Source: Kitasatospora xanthocidica (GTDB lineage Bacteria; Actinomycetota; Actinomycetes; Streptomycetales; Streptomycetaceae). Taken from it: a stretch of DNA of 54,985 nucleotides. The stretch lies in NCBI RefSeq assembly GCF_014656195.1, contig NZ_BNBY01000040.1, positions 1-54,985 on the forward strand. Direction: 5' to 3'. Both the position numbers and the translations under genes were made by a program. Below the pieces are notes generated by a model. That model worked only from the letters and a program-made list of their open reading frames with translations. It searched no databases and was not told where the DNA came from. Position 1 is the stretch's first letter; every line of letters begins with the position of its first letter. Shown here piece after piece: positions 8,834-16,777 of this stretch.

Positions 8834-10437
8834 GCGTCCTCCGTGCTGGTGTTGCGGCCGCCGGTGCCGCCGGCGCCGCCGGTCTTGGCCGGGCGCTTCA
8901 CCGGCCCGCCGTACAGCTCGATGCGGGCGGTGGTGCAGGCCTTGGCTCCGCGCATGGTGCCGAGCGCGCCGTAGGTGACGGTGTCGTAGGCCTTCTCGGC
9001 GAGGATGCGGAACGCCGCGGCGGCGCCGTCGAAGTCGCGTTCGTTGAGGCGCTTCCAGAACTCGGCCTCGGCGGCGGGCCAGTAGCGGGCCGCGGCGTCG
9101 ACGGCCCAGGTGCAGTCGCGGATCTTGGGGGCGGTGGTGAAGCCGGCCCAGGCCTTCTTGACGGCCCGGTCGAGCCGATTGCCGTACCGCTCCCCCAGGA
9201 CGCGCAGGCGGCCGATCTCGACGGCGACCTCGGGTTCCTGCTTTTCGAGTCCGAGTACCGGTGGGGTGACCGCGTCGACGAACTGGATGTCCTTGGCCTG
9301 TCCGTCCTGTTCGAATCCCAGCGCGCGGACCCTCAGGTCTTCCGAGACGTCCAGCGCGGTGCGGAACACCTCGGGGCGCTGTGGCCGGGTACTGCCTGCG
9401 GGGTTCTCGAGCAGCAGGGCGTCCAGATCGCGCCACAGCGCGCGCTGGGAGTCGGCGGGGCGGGGGTAGGGGTTGCCCTCCTTGCTGGTCTGCCAGATCA
9501 GGTACGGGTCGCCCTCGCGGGAGATCTTGAGCTGGTTCGCCCAGGTGATGAACGCGTCTTGGACGTGCCGGCCGGTGGCATCGGGCACGAGCAGCAGCGC
9601 GTGCTGGGAGCGGGCCGTGAGTTCGGAGCACGGCCCTTTCAGCGGCGGTGGAGCGGCTGCGGGGTCGGGCAGTTCCTCACGCTCCCACGGGCACAGGTCG
9701 CTGTCACGGGAGACGCTCTCGCGGGGTTTGGGAAGTCCGGCCAGCAGTGTCTCGAACAGCGTCTCGCCCTCCGGGTGGTAGGAGAGCGTGCTTCGCAGGG
9801 GTCCGGCCTTGCTGCTGGCCGCCTTGGTGCCGCCGACTGTACGGCTGGAGCACCGTCCGGAGGGACCGTAGTAGTGCCAGACGAGCAGGTGCAGGACGGC
9901 CTGGTCGGGGGTGGGCAGCTCGGGGGCGGTGCTGTTGACGTGCTGGAACCAGGAGTGGTTGTTGCCCGAGGGGCGGGTGGTGATGAGCTTGTCGACGCCG
10001 GCGGTGTTCGCCGGGTCGCACTGCTCGGCCAGCCTCGGGTCCTGCAGGAACGGACGTACGGGGTCGAAGAGGTCGAAGCGGCCGTGGATCGGCGTGACGT
10101 ACCGGGCGACCTGCTCCTCGCCGAAGCGTCCCGTGGTGACCAGATCGTCGCGGCGCTCGGACCAGTTCTTGTCGGGGCCGGCTTCGTCGAGCTCGGTCAC
10201 ACGGGCGGTGATCGCGTACAGGACGCGGTACAGCGCGGAGAGCGCCGGCGGGTCGGCGATCGCGATCTGCTCGATCTCGTGCGCGCGCAGCAGGAGCTCG
10301 CGCAGGCCGACCTTGGGTGGGCAGGCGGTGGTGGAATCCGCCGTGTCGTTCGTCTCCTTGCCGGGGATCCAGCGGACGGGGATCCACGCTTCGTCGAGGA
10401 GGTTGTAAGCGGGTGGTGCGAGTGGTGCGGATGGCAT
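8830..10437 (-). CDS. cas8e: Cascade large subunit Cse1 (Cas8e)
   Basis: 535 residues. Cse1 features are NLLDEAWIPVRW at the N-terminus, FDLFDPVRPFLQDP, SGNNHSWFQHV, and a C-terminal helical bundle. It reads the PAM and recruits Cas3. The ATG at 10437 is chosen because GGAGG lies 4 nt upstream; an ATG 33 nt further out lacks such a site. It is the first gene of the Cascade-cas1-cas2 operon. The 215-bp region before it holds a mini-array and a PAM-flanked seed match, so its promoter is a plausible target of guide-directed repression. Confidence 0.95.
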   Translation of the reverse strand: MPSAPLAPPAYNLLDEAWIPVRWIPGKETNDTADSTTACPPKVGLRELLLRAHEIEQIAIADPPALSALYRVLYAITARVTELDEAGPDKNWSERRDDLVTTGRFGEEQVARYVTPIHGRFDLFDPVRPFLQDPRLAEQCDPANTAGVDKLITTRPSGNNHSWFQHVNSTAPELPTPDQAVLHLLVWHYYGPSGRCSSRTVGGTKAASSKAGPLRSTLSYHPEGETLFETLLAGLPKPRESVSRDSDLCPWEREELPDPAAAPPPLKGPCSELTARSQHALLLVPDATGRHVQDAFITWANQLKISREGDPYLIWQTSKEGNPYPRPADSQRALWRDLDALLLENPAGSTRPQRPEVFRTALDVSEDLRVRALGFEQDGQAKDIQFVDAVTPPVLGLEKQEPEVAVEIGRLRVLGERYGNRLDRAVKKAWAGFTTAPKIRDCTWAVDAAARYWPAAEAEFWKRLNERDFDGAAAAFRILAEKAYDTVTYGALGTMRGAKACTTARIELYGGPVKRPAKTGGAGGTGGRNTSTEDA

Positions 10438-10478
10438 GCGGCCTCCGGCGAGGCGAGTACGGGTGATCACAGGGTGGG

Positions 10479-10484
10479 TAGGCT
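10479..10484 (+). promoter_or_regulatory. -10-like TAGGCT driving the cas-locus mini-array
   Basis: TAGGCT fits the streptomycete -10 pattern and ends exactly 6 nt before the first repeat base (10491), so transcription would start at or next to the repeat. No good -35 is visible. The second mini-array has TAGGAT at the same distance. Confidence 0.5.
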
Positions 10485-10490
10485 CTGCGC

Positions 10491-10581
10491 GGTCCCCGCG
10501 ATCGAGCGGGGGTGAGCCGTGCGGTGCCTAGGAAGCGGCCGTGTCGGCAGACCTGTCCCCGCTCAAGCGGGGGTCGTGCCG
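10491..10581 (+). CRISPR. Two-repeat degenerate mini-array (CreR-like guide)
   Basis: Repeat 1 (10491-10519) begins GGTCCCCGCGATC and ends GCGGGGGTGAGCCG. Repeat 2 (10553-10581) begins CTGTCCCCGCTC and ends GCGGGGGTCGTGCCG. Both keep the CCCCGC/GCGGGG hairpin of the main array but diverge elsewhere. The single 33-nt spacer (10520-10552) starts TGCGGTGCCTA. The same 11 nt recur at 10637-10647 behind AAG, with two of the next three positions after one mismatch also matching, and little beyond. The strand matches the main array. Seed-only matching next to a PAM is what CreR/CreA regulatory guides show, and a normal immunity spacer would not be expected to show it. Confidence 0.8.
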
Positions 10582-10615
10582 GTCCCGGACGGGCGACAGC
10601 CCTGTCCGGGACCGG
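10579..10615 (+). terminator. Hairpin directly after mini-array repeat 2
   Basis: CCGGTCCCGGAC (10579-10590) pairs with 10604-10615, and GGG/CCC extends the stem inwards with one bulged T and a 6-nt loop. There is no U-tract, as is common in streptomycetes. It would end the mini-array transcript just past repeat 2. Confidence 0.7.
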
Positions 10616-10633
10616 CGTAGCCAACGTAGCGTC

Positions 10634-10647
10634 AAGTGCGGTGCCTA
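10634..10647 (+). promoter_or_regulatory. AAG PAM plus 11-nt seed match in the cas3-cas8e gap
   Basis: AAG (10634-10636) is followed directly by TGCGGTGCCTA, identical to the first 11 spacer bases of the mini-array 85 bp away. The site lies between the cas3 stop (10653) and cas8e. On the minus strand the PAM overlaps TTGACG (10635-10630), and TACGTT (10628-10623) is a -10-like candidate. I cannot fix the promoter, but either reading puts Cascade binding over it. Predicted effect: repression of the cas8e operon when guides are plentiful. Confidence 0.65.
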
Positions 10648-10652
10648 CGACG

Positions 10653-13502
10653 TCAGTTCTCGGAAATTCCCACGTTCGAGTACATGAGCTGCCTCTCCCC
10701 CAGCCGGCCCGTCCAATGGTCGCCGTCACGGCGCATGCGCAGCAGGGCCAGGTCGGTGAGCAGGGGCCGGTCCTTCCAGGCCTTCGGCACGGCGTTCTCG
10801 TCCGTGCGGCCGGCGAGCCAGCGGCCGGGCAGCGGCACGGTGTGCCGCATGATCAGCGCGATCTCATCCCGGTTCGCCGCGGCCATGGGCAGCGGGACAC
10901 CGTGGTCGGGAGCGAGGCTCCATCCGCCCTCCCGTTCGAAGACGCACACGGCGCGGCCGCTGTCCGCGCCGAGGCGGGTGGTCAGCAGGTCGTCCGAGAC
11001 GACGAAGCTGCGCTCGCTGAGCTCGGACAGGTCGTCGACCACGTCGCACGGCGCCGGGATCACGGTGATCTCCGCCATCTGCTGCTCGGCCGCCTCCGAG
11101 GCGATGCGCTCGGCGTCCATCCGGTCGAGCTCGGCCGAAGCGGCCTTCTCCAGGCCGGCTCCGAAGTCGTCCGCGTAGACGTCGTCCACGAGCTCCTGGA
11201 CGTCTCCCGGGACTTCGACCGCACCGCTGGACTGCTTTGCGAGCAGCAGGCTGGTGCGGCGCAGCAGGGATGCGTCGTAGACGGTGCCCCAGGAGCGGGG
11301 CGCGGCCACGCGGCCGTCGTCGTCGAGCGGTTCCAGCACGATCATGCGCGGCTCGCCGGCCTCGCCGGTCCAGGCCGGGCGGTTGGGGCGTTCGTGGCGC
11401 TTGCCGCGGCCGGCCCGCTGAAGGAGCTGCGCGAGCGGAGCGAGGTCCGAGACGATCAGGTCGAAGTCGAGGTCGAGTGACTGCTCGACGATCTGGGTGG
11501 CCACCAGGATCGAGCCCTCGCGCGGGGTGGCCGCCGCCGCGTCGTTCGCGGGCTTCCCGTACGCGGCCTCGCACGCGGTGGTGATGCGCTGCCGCTCGTG
11601 GGCGGGGTAGCGGGAGTGGAGCAGCCGCAGGCCGCCGTCGCGCGCGGCGAGTTCGGGCAGGAGGGACCGCAGGTAGCGGTAGGTGCGCTGGGCCTCGTCC
11701 ACGGTGGTGCAGCAGACGAGGACGCAGCCGCCCTCGGTGGTGACCGATGCGAGGATCTCGCGCAGGGCCTCACGGCGCCCCTGCCGTCCGGGCTTCTTCG
11801 CGACGTCCTGGTCCCGGACGTCCCAGTGCACCTGGCGGGTCTCCACGCGCAGGGTCCGGGTGCGGCTGCTGCCGACCTCGCGCGGCGTGGACACCTCTCC
11901 GCTGCCCGCGTCCACGAACAGCCAGCCCGGGTAGCAGGGCTCCACCGTGGACGGCTCACGGAAGCCCGCGCCGCGCCGGTAGGCGTCGACGAGGGACGAG
12001 GCCGCCTTGCCGGTCAGCGTCGCCGACAGCAGCACGACCGGCGCGCCGAACGCGCCGAGCCACTCCAGCAGCCGCACCAGCAGGCTGTGCATCCACGGGC
12101 CGTAGGCGTGCGCCTCGTCCACCACCAGCACCTTGTTCGACAGGCCGAACAGCCTCAGGAAGCCGTAGCGGACCGGCAGCACCCCGGTGAGCGCCTGGTC
12201 GACGGTGCCGTTGGCGAGCGGCGCGAGCAGACCCCGCCGCCCCGTGCGCAGCCACTGGCCGGCCTCGGTGTCCGCCAGGACAGCCGTCCCGTCCGTCGCC
12301 CCCTCCCCGGGGGCGTAGTCGGGGCTCAGCCAGGCCATGCTGTGCAGGAGCGTGAGCGCGCGATCGCCCTCGACGTTGTCCTTGGCGAACCTGCGGACCC
12401 GGATGAACATCGCGTCCGCCGTGGCCATTGTCGGCAGCGCGAAGTACATCCCGGAGGCGCCCGAGGCCCGCGCGATCACGGAGGCGGCGTGCAGGGCGGC
12501 CTCGGTCTTGCCGTCGCCGGTCGGGGCCGTGACCAGTAGCAGTCCGGGCCCCTTCACCACCCCGGGCAGGTACTCCGCGACATCGGCCTGCAGCTTGTTC
12601 GGGGGGAACGGGAACTGCTGTGTGAAGGGCTTGCCGGGAAACGCCGCCCGTCCGAGGCCGGCTTCGCGGACCCACCCCGGTGCGGCCTCGGCTGCCGCCT
12701 CGAAGTGCTCGGCGAGCTCCGAGTCCCCGGCCTTCCAGTCCTCCCCGGGCATCCGCGGCTCGATGACATCGACCTGGCTGGCCAGCCAGTCGGCCACCAC
12801 GACCAGCCCGGTGACCACCATCGCCAGCTCACCGGGCAGCACCGACTCCAGCGGCTTCTCGGCCCCCACCGTCCGACGGACCGCGTGCGCGTGGGCAAGC
12901 CGCTGATCCCGCCACCCCTCGGCCGTGCCGAGACCGGGCTGATAGCCCGACGGCCTGTTGATCTCCTTCACCTGCAGCGTGGGAGCGAAGCACCCGTGGT
13001 GCCCGCCGAGCAACTGGGCGATCTGGTGAGCCGGCGACTTCTTGACTGGCTTGCTGAGCGGATATCCGCACTGCTTGAAGAACTCGACCAGCCCCCAGTG
13101 CGTGGCCGTCTCGTGCCTCAGGTACCCGCTGCGCTTCGCCGCCGGGTTGTCCTCCGCGTACGCCGGGTCCCCCATCAGCTTCGCGAACTGCTCGGCGACC
13201 TGCTGCTGGAAGTGCAGCGAGATCTTCCCGATGTCGTGCAGCCCAGCCCACAGCATCACCATCTCCCGGGCCCCGCCCTCGCCGACGCCCATGGCCCCGG
13301 CGATCCGCCCCCGCACGCGCTCACTCAGGACCGCGTCCCACAGCGCGCCTGCGACCGCGGCAGTGTCCAGGAGGTGGCAGATCACGGGATACGGACCGGG
13401 CAGGCCGGCACTCTTGCCCCACAGGCGGGAGTCGGGATCGACCGGCTCGGATCCGCCAACGGGCTTGCTCTCATTCATGTCTGAGGGTCTATCAGCTGCC
13501 AC
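10653..13502 (-). CDS. cas3: CRISPR-associated helicase-nuclease Cas3 (type I-E)
   Basis: About 949 residues. The N-terminal HD nuclease has HLLDTAAVAGALW, WAGLHDIGKISLHF and LLGGHHG. The SF2 helicase has Walker A TAPTGDGKTEAAL, DEAH box VVDEAHAYG, motif III LLSATLTGK and motif VI QRAGRGKRH. Cascade recruits it to degrade the target strand. The GTG at 13502 is preceded by AAAGGA with 6-nt spacing. The ATG at 13478, just before SRLWGKS, is the alternative that family alignment would suggest. It is separated from cas8e by 215 bp, so it is probably a distinct transcription unit. Its 5' end faces the leader of the main array. Confidence 0.95.
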   Translation of the reverse strand: MAADRPSDMNESKPVGGSEPVDPDSRLWGKSAGLPGPYPVICHLLDTAAVAGALWDAVLSERVRGRIAGAMGVGEGGAREMVMLWAGLHDIGKISLHFQQQVAEQFAKLMGDPAYAEDNPAAKRSGYLRHETATHWGLVEFFKQCGYPLSKPVKKSPAHQIAQLLGGHHGCFAPTLQVKEINRPSGYQPGLGTAEGWRDQRLAHAHAVRRTVGAEKPLESVLPGELAMVVTGLVVVADWLASQVDVIEPRMPGEDWKAGDSELAEHFEAAAEAAPGWVREAGLGRAAFPGKPFTQQFPFPPNKLQADVAEYLPGVVKGPGLLLVTAPTGDGKTEAALHAASVIARASGASGMYFALPTMATADAMFIRVRRFAKDNVEGDRALTLLHSMAWLSPDYAPGEGATDGTAVLADTEAGQWLRTGRRGLLAPLANGTVDQALTGVLPVRYGFLRLFGLSNKVLVVDEAHAYGPWMHSLLVRLLEWLGAFGAPVVLLSATLTGKAASSLVDAYRRGAGFREPSTVEPCYPGWLFVDAGSGEVSTPREVGSSRTRTLRVETRQVHWDVRDQDVAKKPGRQGRREALREILASVTTEGGCVLVCCTTVDEAQRTYRYLRSLLPELAARDGGLRLLHSRYPAHERQRITTACEAAYGKPANDAAAATPREGSILVATQIVEQSLDLDFDLIVSDLAPLAQLLQRAGRGKRHERPNRPAWTGEAGEPRMIVLEPLDDDGRVAAPRSWGTVYDASLLRRTSLLLAKQSSGAVEVPGDVQELVDDVYADDFGAGLEKAASAELDRMDAERIASEAAEQQMAEITVIPAPCDVVDDLSELSERSFVVSDDLLTTRLGADSGRAVCVFEREGGWSLAPDHGVPLPMAAANRDEIALIMRHTVPLPGRWLAGRTDENAVPKAWKDRPLLTDLALLRMRRDGDHWTGRLGERQLMYSNVGISEN

Positions 13503-13861
13503 TGACAATCCTTTCGGCCCTCTCATCGGAATCGACGGCAGGCGAGGACCTGGCCGACGGGGGCCGCGGCGCATCGCCCGAGGTCATAGGCACCAGGAGG
13601 GCATCGGCGGGTAGTTCGTGTAACGATTCAGGCACCACCAAACAGGCTGAACCACCCCTTAGGTTGGAACTTTTGGCTACCGCCGGACCTGGCCATGGGC
13701 GCTGGGGACCCCGGCGATCGAGACAGCCTCCAGGCGCAATGAGCTCACCATCACGAGTACACGGTTACCGGCTCGCCGTCGCTGCACAGGAGTGGGGCCC
13801 GCCCCGCCCCAATCGTCGACGCTCAGAAGCCCCCTCCAGGCTCCGAACCGCCCATGGCATC

Positions 13862-13976
13862 ATGTGAGCGATCCTTGACATCTCGACACCGCACAACGCA
13901 CTTGGCAAGGCGTCAGATAGCTCGCCCACATGGTCAAGAAATTGCAAAGCCGTCGCTGCGTCGCAGGTCAGGAAGT
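13862..13976 (+). promoter_or_regulatory. Leader of the main CRISPR array
   Basis: The 115 bp before repeat 1 are less GC-rich than the flanks, with stretches such as GTCAAGAAATTGCAAAG, and contain TTGACA at 13874-13879 as a -35 candidate. The leader side is assigned because the repeats here are uniform, while those at the far end are divergent. The 13503-13861 stretch between cas3 and the leader shows no gene. Confidence 0.6.
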
Positions 13977-15895
13977 CTCCTCCCCGCACCTGCGGGGGTC
14001 AGCCGCTGGCCAGCTGGACGGCGGCCGGCGTCGTCGCCTCCTCCCCGCACCTGCGGGGGTCAGCCGCCGGGCAGCGGCCGCCCGCGGCGCCCGGCCGCCT
14101 CCTCCCCGCACCTGCGGGGGTCAGCCTTCGGGTGAACAGGTTGTCGGGTTCGGGCTTGGCTCCTCCCCGCACCTGCGGGGGTCAGCCGCGCAGATCGCCG
14201 CCTACGCCTACAACGCCGGCCTCCTCCCCGCACCTGCGGGGGTCAGCCAGGACATGGTCACCCAGGCCGACGACCTCCGCTCTCCTCCCCGCACCTGCGG
14301 GGGTCAGCCGGGATCATCAGCCCCGCGTACTTCTGCTGGCAGCTCCTCCCCGCACCTGCGGGGGTCAGCCGACCGACGGCACTCCTCCCCGGCGTCACGA
14401 ACCCTCCTCCCCGCACCTGCGGGGGTCAGCCGGCCCCGAGCGATTGCAGGGCCGCCGTCACCGTCTCCTCCCCGCACCTGCGGGGGTCAGCCAGCTCGGC
14501 GGCGAACTCCTGCCGGATCTCGGCCCTCCTCCCCGCACCTGCGGGGGTCAGCCGCCGATCTCAGCGGGGTGGGTTAACAGGCTCAACTCCTCCCCGCACC
14601 TGCGGGGGTCAGCCGGCTGCGACCGACGGGCCGGTCACCGTGCTGCACTCCTCCCCGCACCTGCGGGGGTCAGCCGGCCACCAAGGACCGCAAGCCGCTC
14701 ACGCTGTTCTCCTCCCCGCACCTGCGGGGGTCAGCCGGCCTTCACCGCCGAGGCCCGGGTGGGCAGTTTCTCCTCCCCGCACCTGCGGGGGTCAGCCGCA
14801 CCAGGTCCGCAGGCTCAGCCTCTACCTTTCCTCCTCCCCGCACCTGCGGGGGTCAGCCGAAGTGGTCGAACTGGCTGTCGGTGATGTAGGCCTCCTCCCC
14901 GCACCTGCGGGGGTCAGCCGGTGCTCGCGCAGAAGTTCGGCGCGCGACCTGACTCCTCCCCGCACCTGCGGGGGTCAGCCACGTAAACGCGGACGTGGGC
15001 GCTGGTGGGGTGGCTCCTCCCCGCACCTGCGGGGGTCAGCCGACGTGAGCATCGGCAACGTCTGGGGCCCGAACCTCCTCCCCGCACCTGCGGGGGTCAG
15101 CCGGTGGCCATGCCGACGGTGTGCGACTCGGCCCCCTCCTCCCCGCACCTGCGGGGGTCAGCCGGTGCTGGCAGCGGGCACCCCGGCGGTCGGGCTCTCC
15201 TCCCCGCACCTGCGGGGGTCAGCCGCTGCCAGTGCGCCAGTCCTGGCGGATGGAACGCTCCTCCCCGCACCTGCGGGGGTCAGCCGGAGCGTCGGACGGC
15301 GTCGGCCGCCCACCGGTTCTCCTCCCCGCACCTGCGGGGGTCAGCCGCCGCGCTCCAGGAGGCGGTCGGTGGTGGTGGCCTCCTCCCCGCACCCGCGGGG
15401 GTCAGCCGAGATGTGAGATGACATGACTGTTCCTGACTTCCTCCTCCCCGCACCCGCGGGGGTCAGCCGTCGAGCGCGACCATCTCCCGCCCGCGCCAAC
15501 CCTCCTCCCCGCACCCGCGGGGGTCAGCCGGCGACCACGATGCCGCCCGGCACGGGCGGCGGCTCCTCCCCGCACTCGCAGGGGTGAGCCGTCCGGTCCG
15601 GAGCTGCGTGCGGCAGTCGACACCTCCTCCCCGCACCCGCGGGGGTCAGCCCGTCGACGGCATCGCCGGATGGACGTGTAGGTGCTCCTCCCCGCACCCG
15701 CAGGGGTCAGCCGCCCCGGCCGCGTCGTAGACGGCGGTGACGGCCTCCTCCCCGCACCCGCGGGGGTCAGCCGGACCGGGGCCTGACGGTCTGACGTCCT
15801 AGGCTCTCCTCCCCGCACCCGCGGGGGTCAGCCGCCGGAGGGTGCTCCGTTCGCGGCTTCGGCCGACTCCTCCCCGCACCCGCGGGGGTCAGCCG
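13977..15895 (+). CRISPR. Main type I-E CRISPR array, 32 repeats and 31 spacers
   Basis: 29-nt repeats start CTCCTCCCCGC and end GCGGGGGTCAGCCG, with a strict 61-nt period (one 60-nt step before the repeat at 15745). First repeat 13977-14005, last 15867-15895. Repeats 1-23 have ACCTGCGGG in the loop-stem; repeats 24-32 have ACCCGCGGG. Repeat 27 is the most degenerate (CACTCGCAGGGGTGAGCCG), repeat 29 has GCAGGGG, and repeat 28 ends in C. The CCCCGCA/TGCGGGG hairpin suits Cas6e, and the last 8 nt give the 5' handle. Spacer 4 (14189-14220) reads in frame as QIAAYAYNAG, which looks like a phage lysozyme/transglycosylase-type segment. The stop-free plus-strand frames across the array are an artefact of the repeat. 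Confidence 0.98.
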
Positions 15896-15927
15896 ATCTG
15901 CAGCAACAGCCTCGGTGAGCGCCTGCA

Positions 15928-15957
15928 CGCCCCCGCTCGGGACCTCAAGCGGGGGCG
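15928..15957. terminator. Hairpin after the main array
   Basis: CGCCCCCGCT (15928-15937) pairs perfectly with AGCGGGGGCG (15948-15957) around a 10-nt loop, 32 bp after the last repeat. It is the likely end of the array transcript. On the minus strand it also follows the short ORF at 15973-16071. Confidence 0.75.
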
Positions 15958-15972
15958 TTGCTGTGCCCGCCG

Positions 15973-16071
15973 TCAGGCCTCGGGGAAGCCGTGGAACTTG
16001 GTGACGGTCTTACGGCCGCAGCGGGCCATAAGGAGGACGGGGGTCCACAGGCCTGCGATGCAGATCATCAT
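15973..16071 (-). CDS. Short hydrophobic ORF, probably a gene remnant
   Basis: 32 codons from a double ATG: MMICIAGLWTPVLLMARCGR followed by a basic tail ending HGFPEA. The LWTPVLL pattern resembles small membrane proteins with CGLWxPV motifs common in actinophage and plasmid DNA. Those are usually twice as long, and an in-frame stop lies about 16 codons before the ATG, so this is probably the 3' end of a decayed gene. Confidence 0.4.
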   Translation of the reverse strand: MMICIAGLWTPVLLMARCGRKTVTKFHGFPEA

Positions 16072-16220
16072 GAAGGTGTGGACCGATGATCGCGATCGGC
16101 CCCATCTTGCGGCGGGTCACAACTTTGGCACGGGTCTCCTCCTGCTGGCCGGTGGGCCCCGAACCTATCGGGGCGGTAAGCCCGGCCCCGGCGCTGTGGC
16201 TGACCCTGCGACCAAACCGG

Positions 16221-16766
16221 TCAAGCCCGTTGCGCCAGCCGGTACGGGCCGAGGAAGAAGCTGAGCGCGGCGTGCGACGGGCCGTCGTTGACCTCGCCGC
16301 TCACCAGTAGCTTGACTACCTCAGTCTCCGGCAGCCACTCCACGCGGGTCGACTCGGAGGCGTCCTCCGGCGCACCAACCTGAGTGCATCCGGTGACGTG
16401 GAAGCAGCGGAAATGCGCGTCCGAGATGCCGGCCATGGCGTCGTACTCGGTCAGCAGCTCAACGCGGCCCGGACGCCACCCAGTCTCCTCCTCGACCTCA
16501 CGGGCGATCGCAACCGCCGGGTCCTCGCCGGGCTCAGTCCATCCAGCCGGCACCTCCCAGCCCCAGCGGCCGGTGATGAACCGGTGCCGGTAGAGCAGGA
16601 GGAACCGGCCCTGGTCGTCGGTGACAACGGAGGTGGTCGACGCCTTCGGGTAACGGACGACGTGGTGATCGATCCGCCCGAGCCCGGGCACCTCGACGTC
16701 GTCCAGCCACACCTCCACCCACGGGCTGCCGTACACCTGCCGACGTCCGAACGTCTCCCACTCCAT
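16221..16766 (-). CDS. NUDIX hydrolase
   Basis: 181 residues with a full Nudix box: GWTEPGEDPAVAIAREVEEE then TGW. The N-terminus (VYGSPWVEVWLDDVEVPGLG) and the lining PAGWTEPG resemble ADP-ribose/nucleoside-diphosphate sugar pyrophosphatases of the ADPRP type. The substrate cannot be fixed from sequence. GAGGAGG lies 6 nt before the ATG at 16766. It follows the XRE-TPR regulator by 11 bp on the same strand, so the two are probably one operon. Confidence 0.9.
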   Translation of the reverse strand: MEWETFGRRQVYGSPWVEVWLDDVEVPGLGRIDHHVVRYPKASTTSVVTDDQGRFLLLYRHRFITGRWGWEVPAGWTEPGEDPAVAIAREVEEETGWRPGRVELLTEYDAMAGISDAHFRCFHVTGCTQVGAPEDASESTRVEWLPETEVVKLLVSGEVNDGPSHAALSFFLGPYRLAQRA

Positions 16767-16777
16767 CGTCAGCCTCC

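Noticed and set aside
5893..8974. Long plus-strand open frames opposite cas5, cas7 and cse2
   Set aside because: Low-complexity antisense readings; the minus strand carries unmistakable Cas motifs with coupled starts and stops.
10636..11178. Plus-strand ORF just after the cas-locus seed site, considered as a toxin controlled by the mini-array
   Set aside because: It is antisense to conserved cas3 coding sequence and Ser/Arg-rich without family likeness; repression of cas8e is the simpler target.
13930..15426. Stop-free Pro/Ser/Gly-rich frames across the main array
   Set aside because: The 29-nt repeat has no stop in those frames, so translation gives repeated LLPAPAGVSR-type peptides; this is an array, not a repeat protein.
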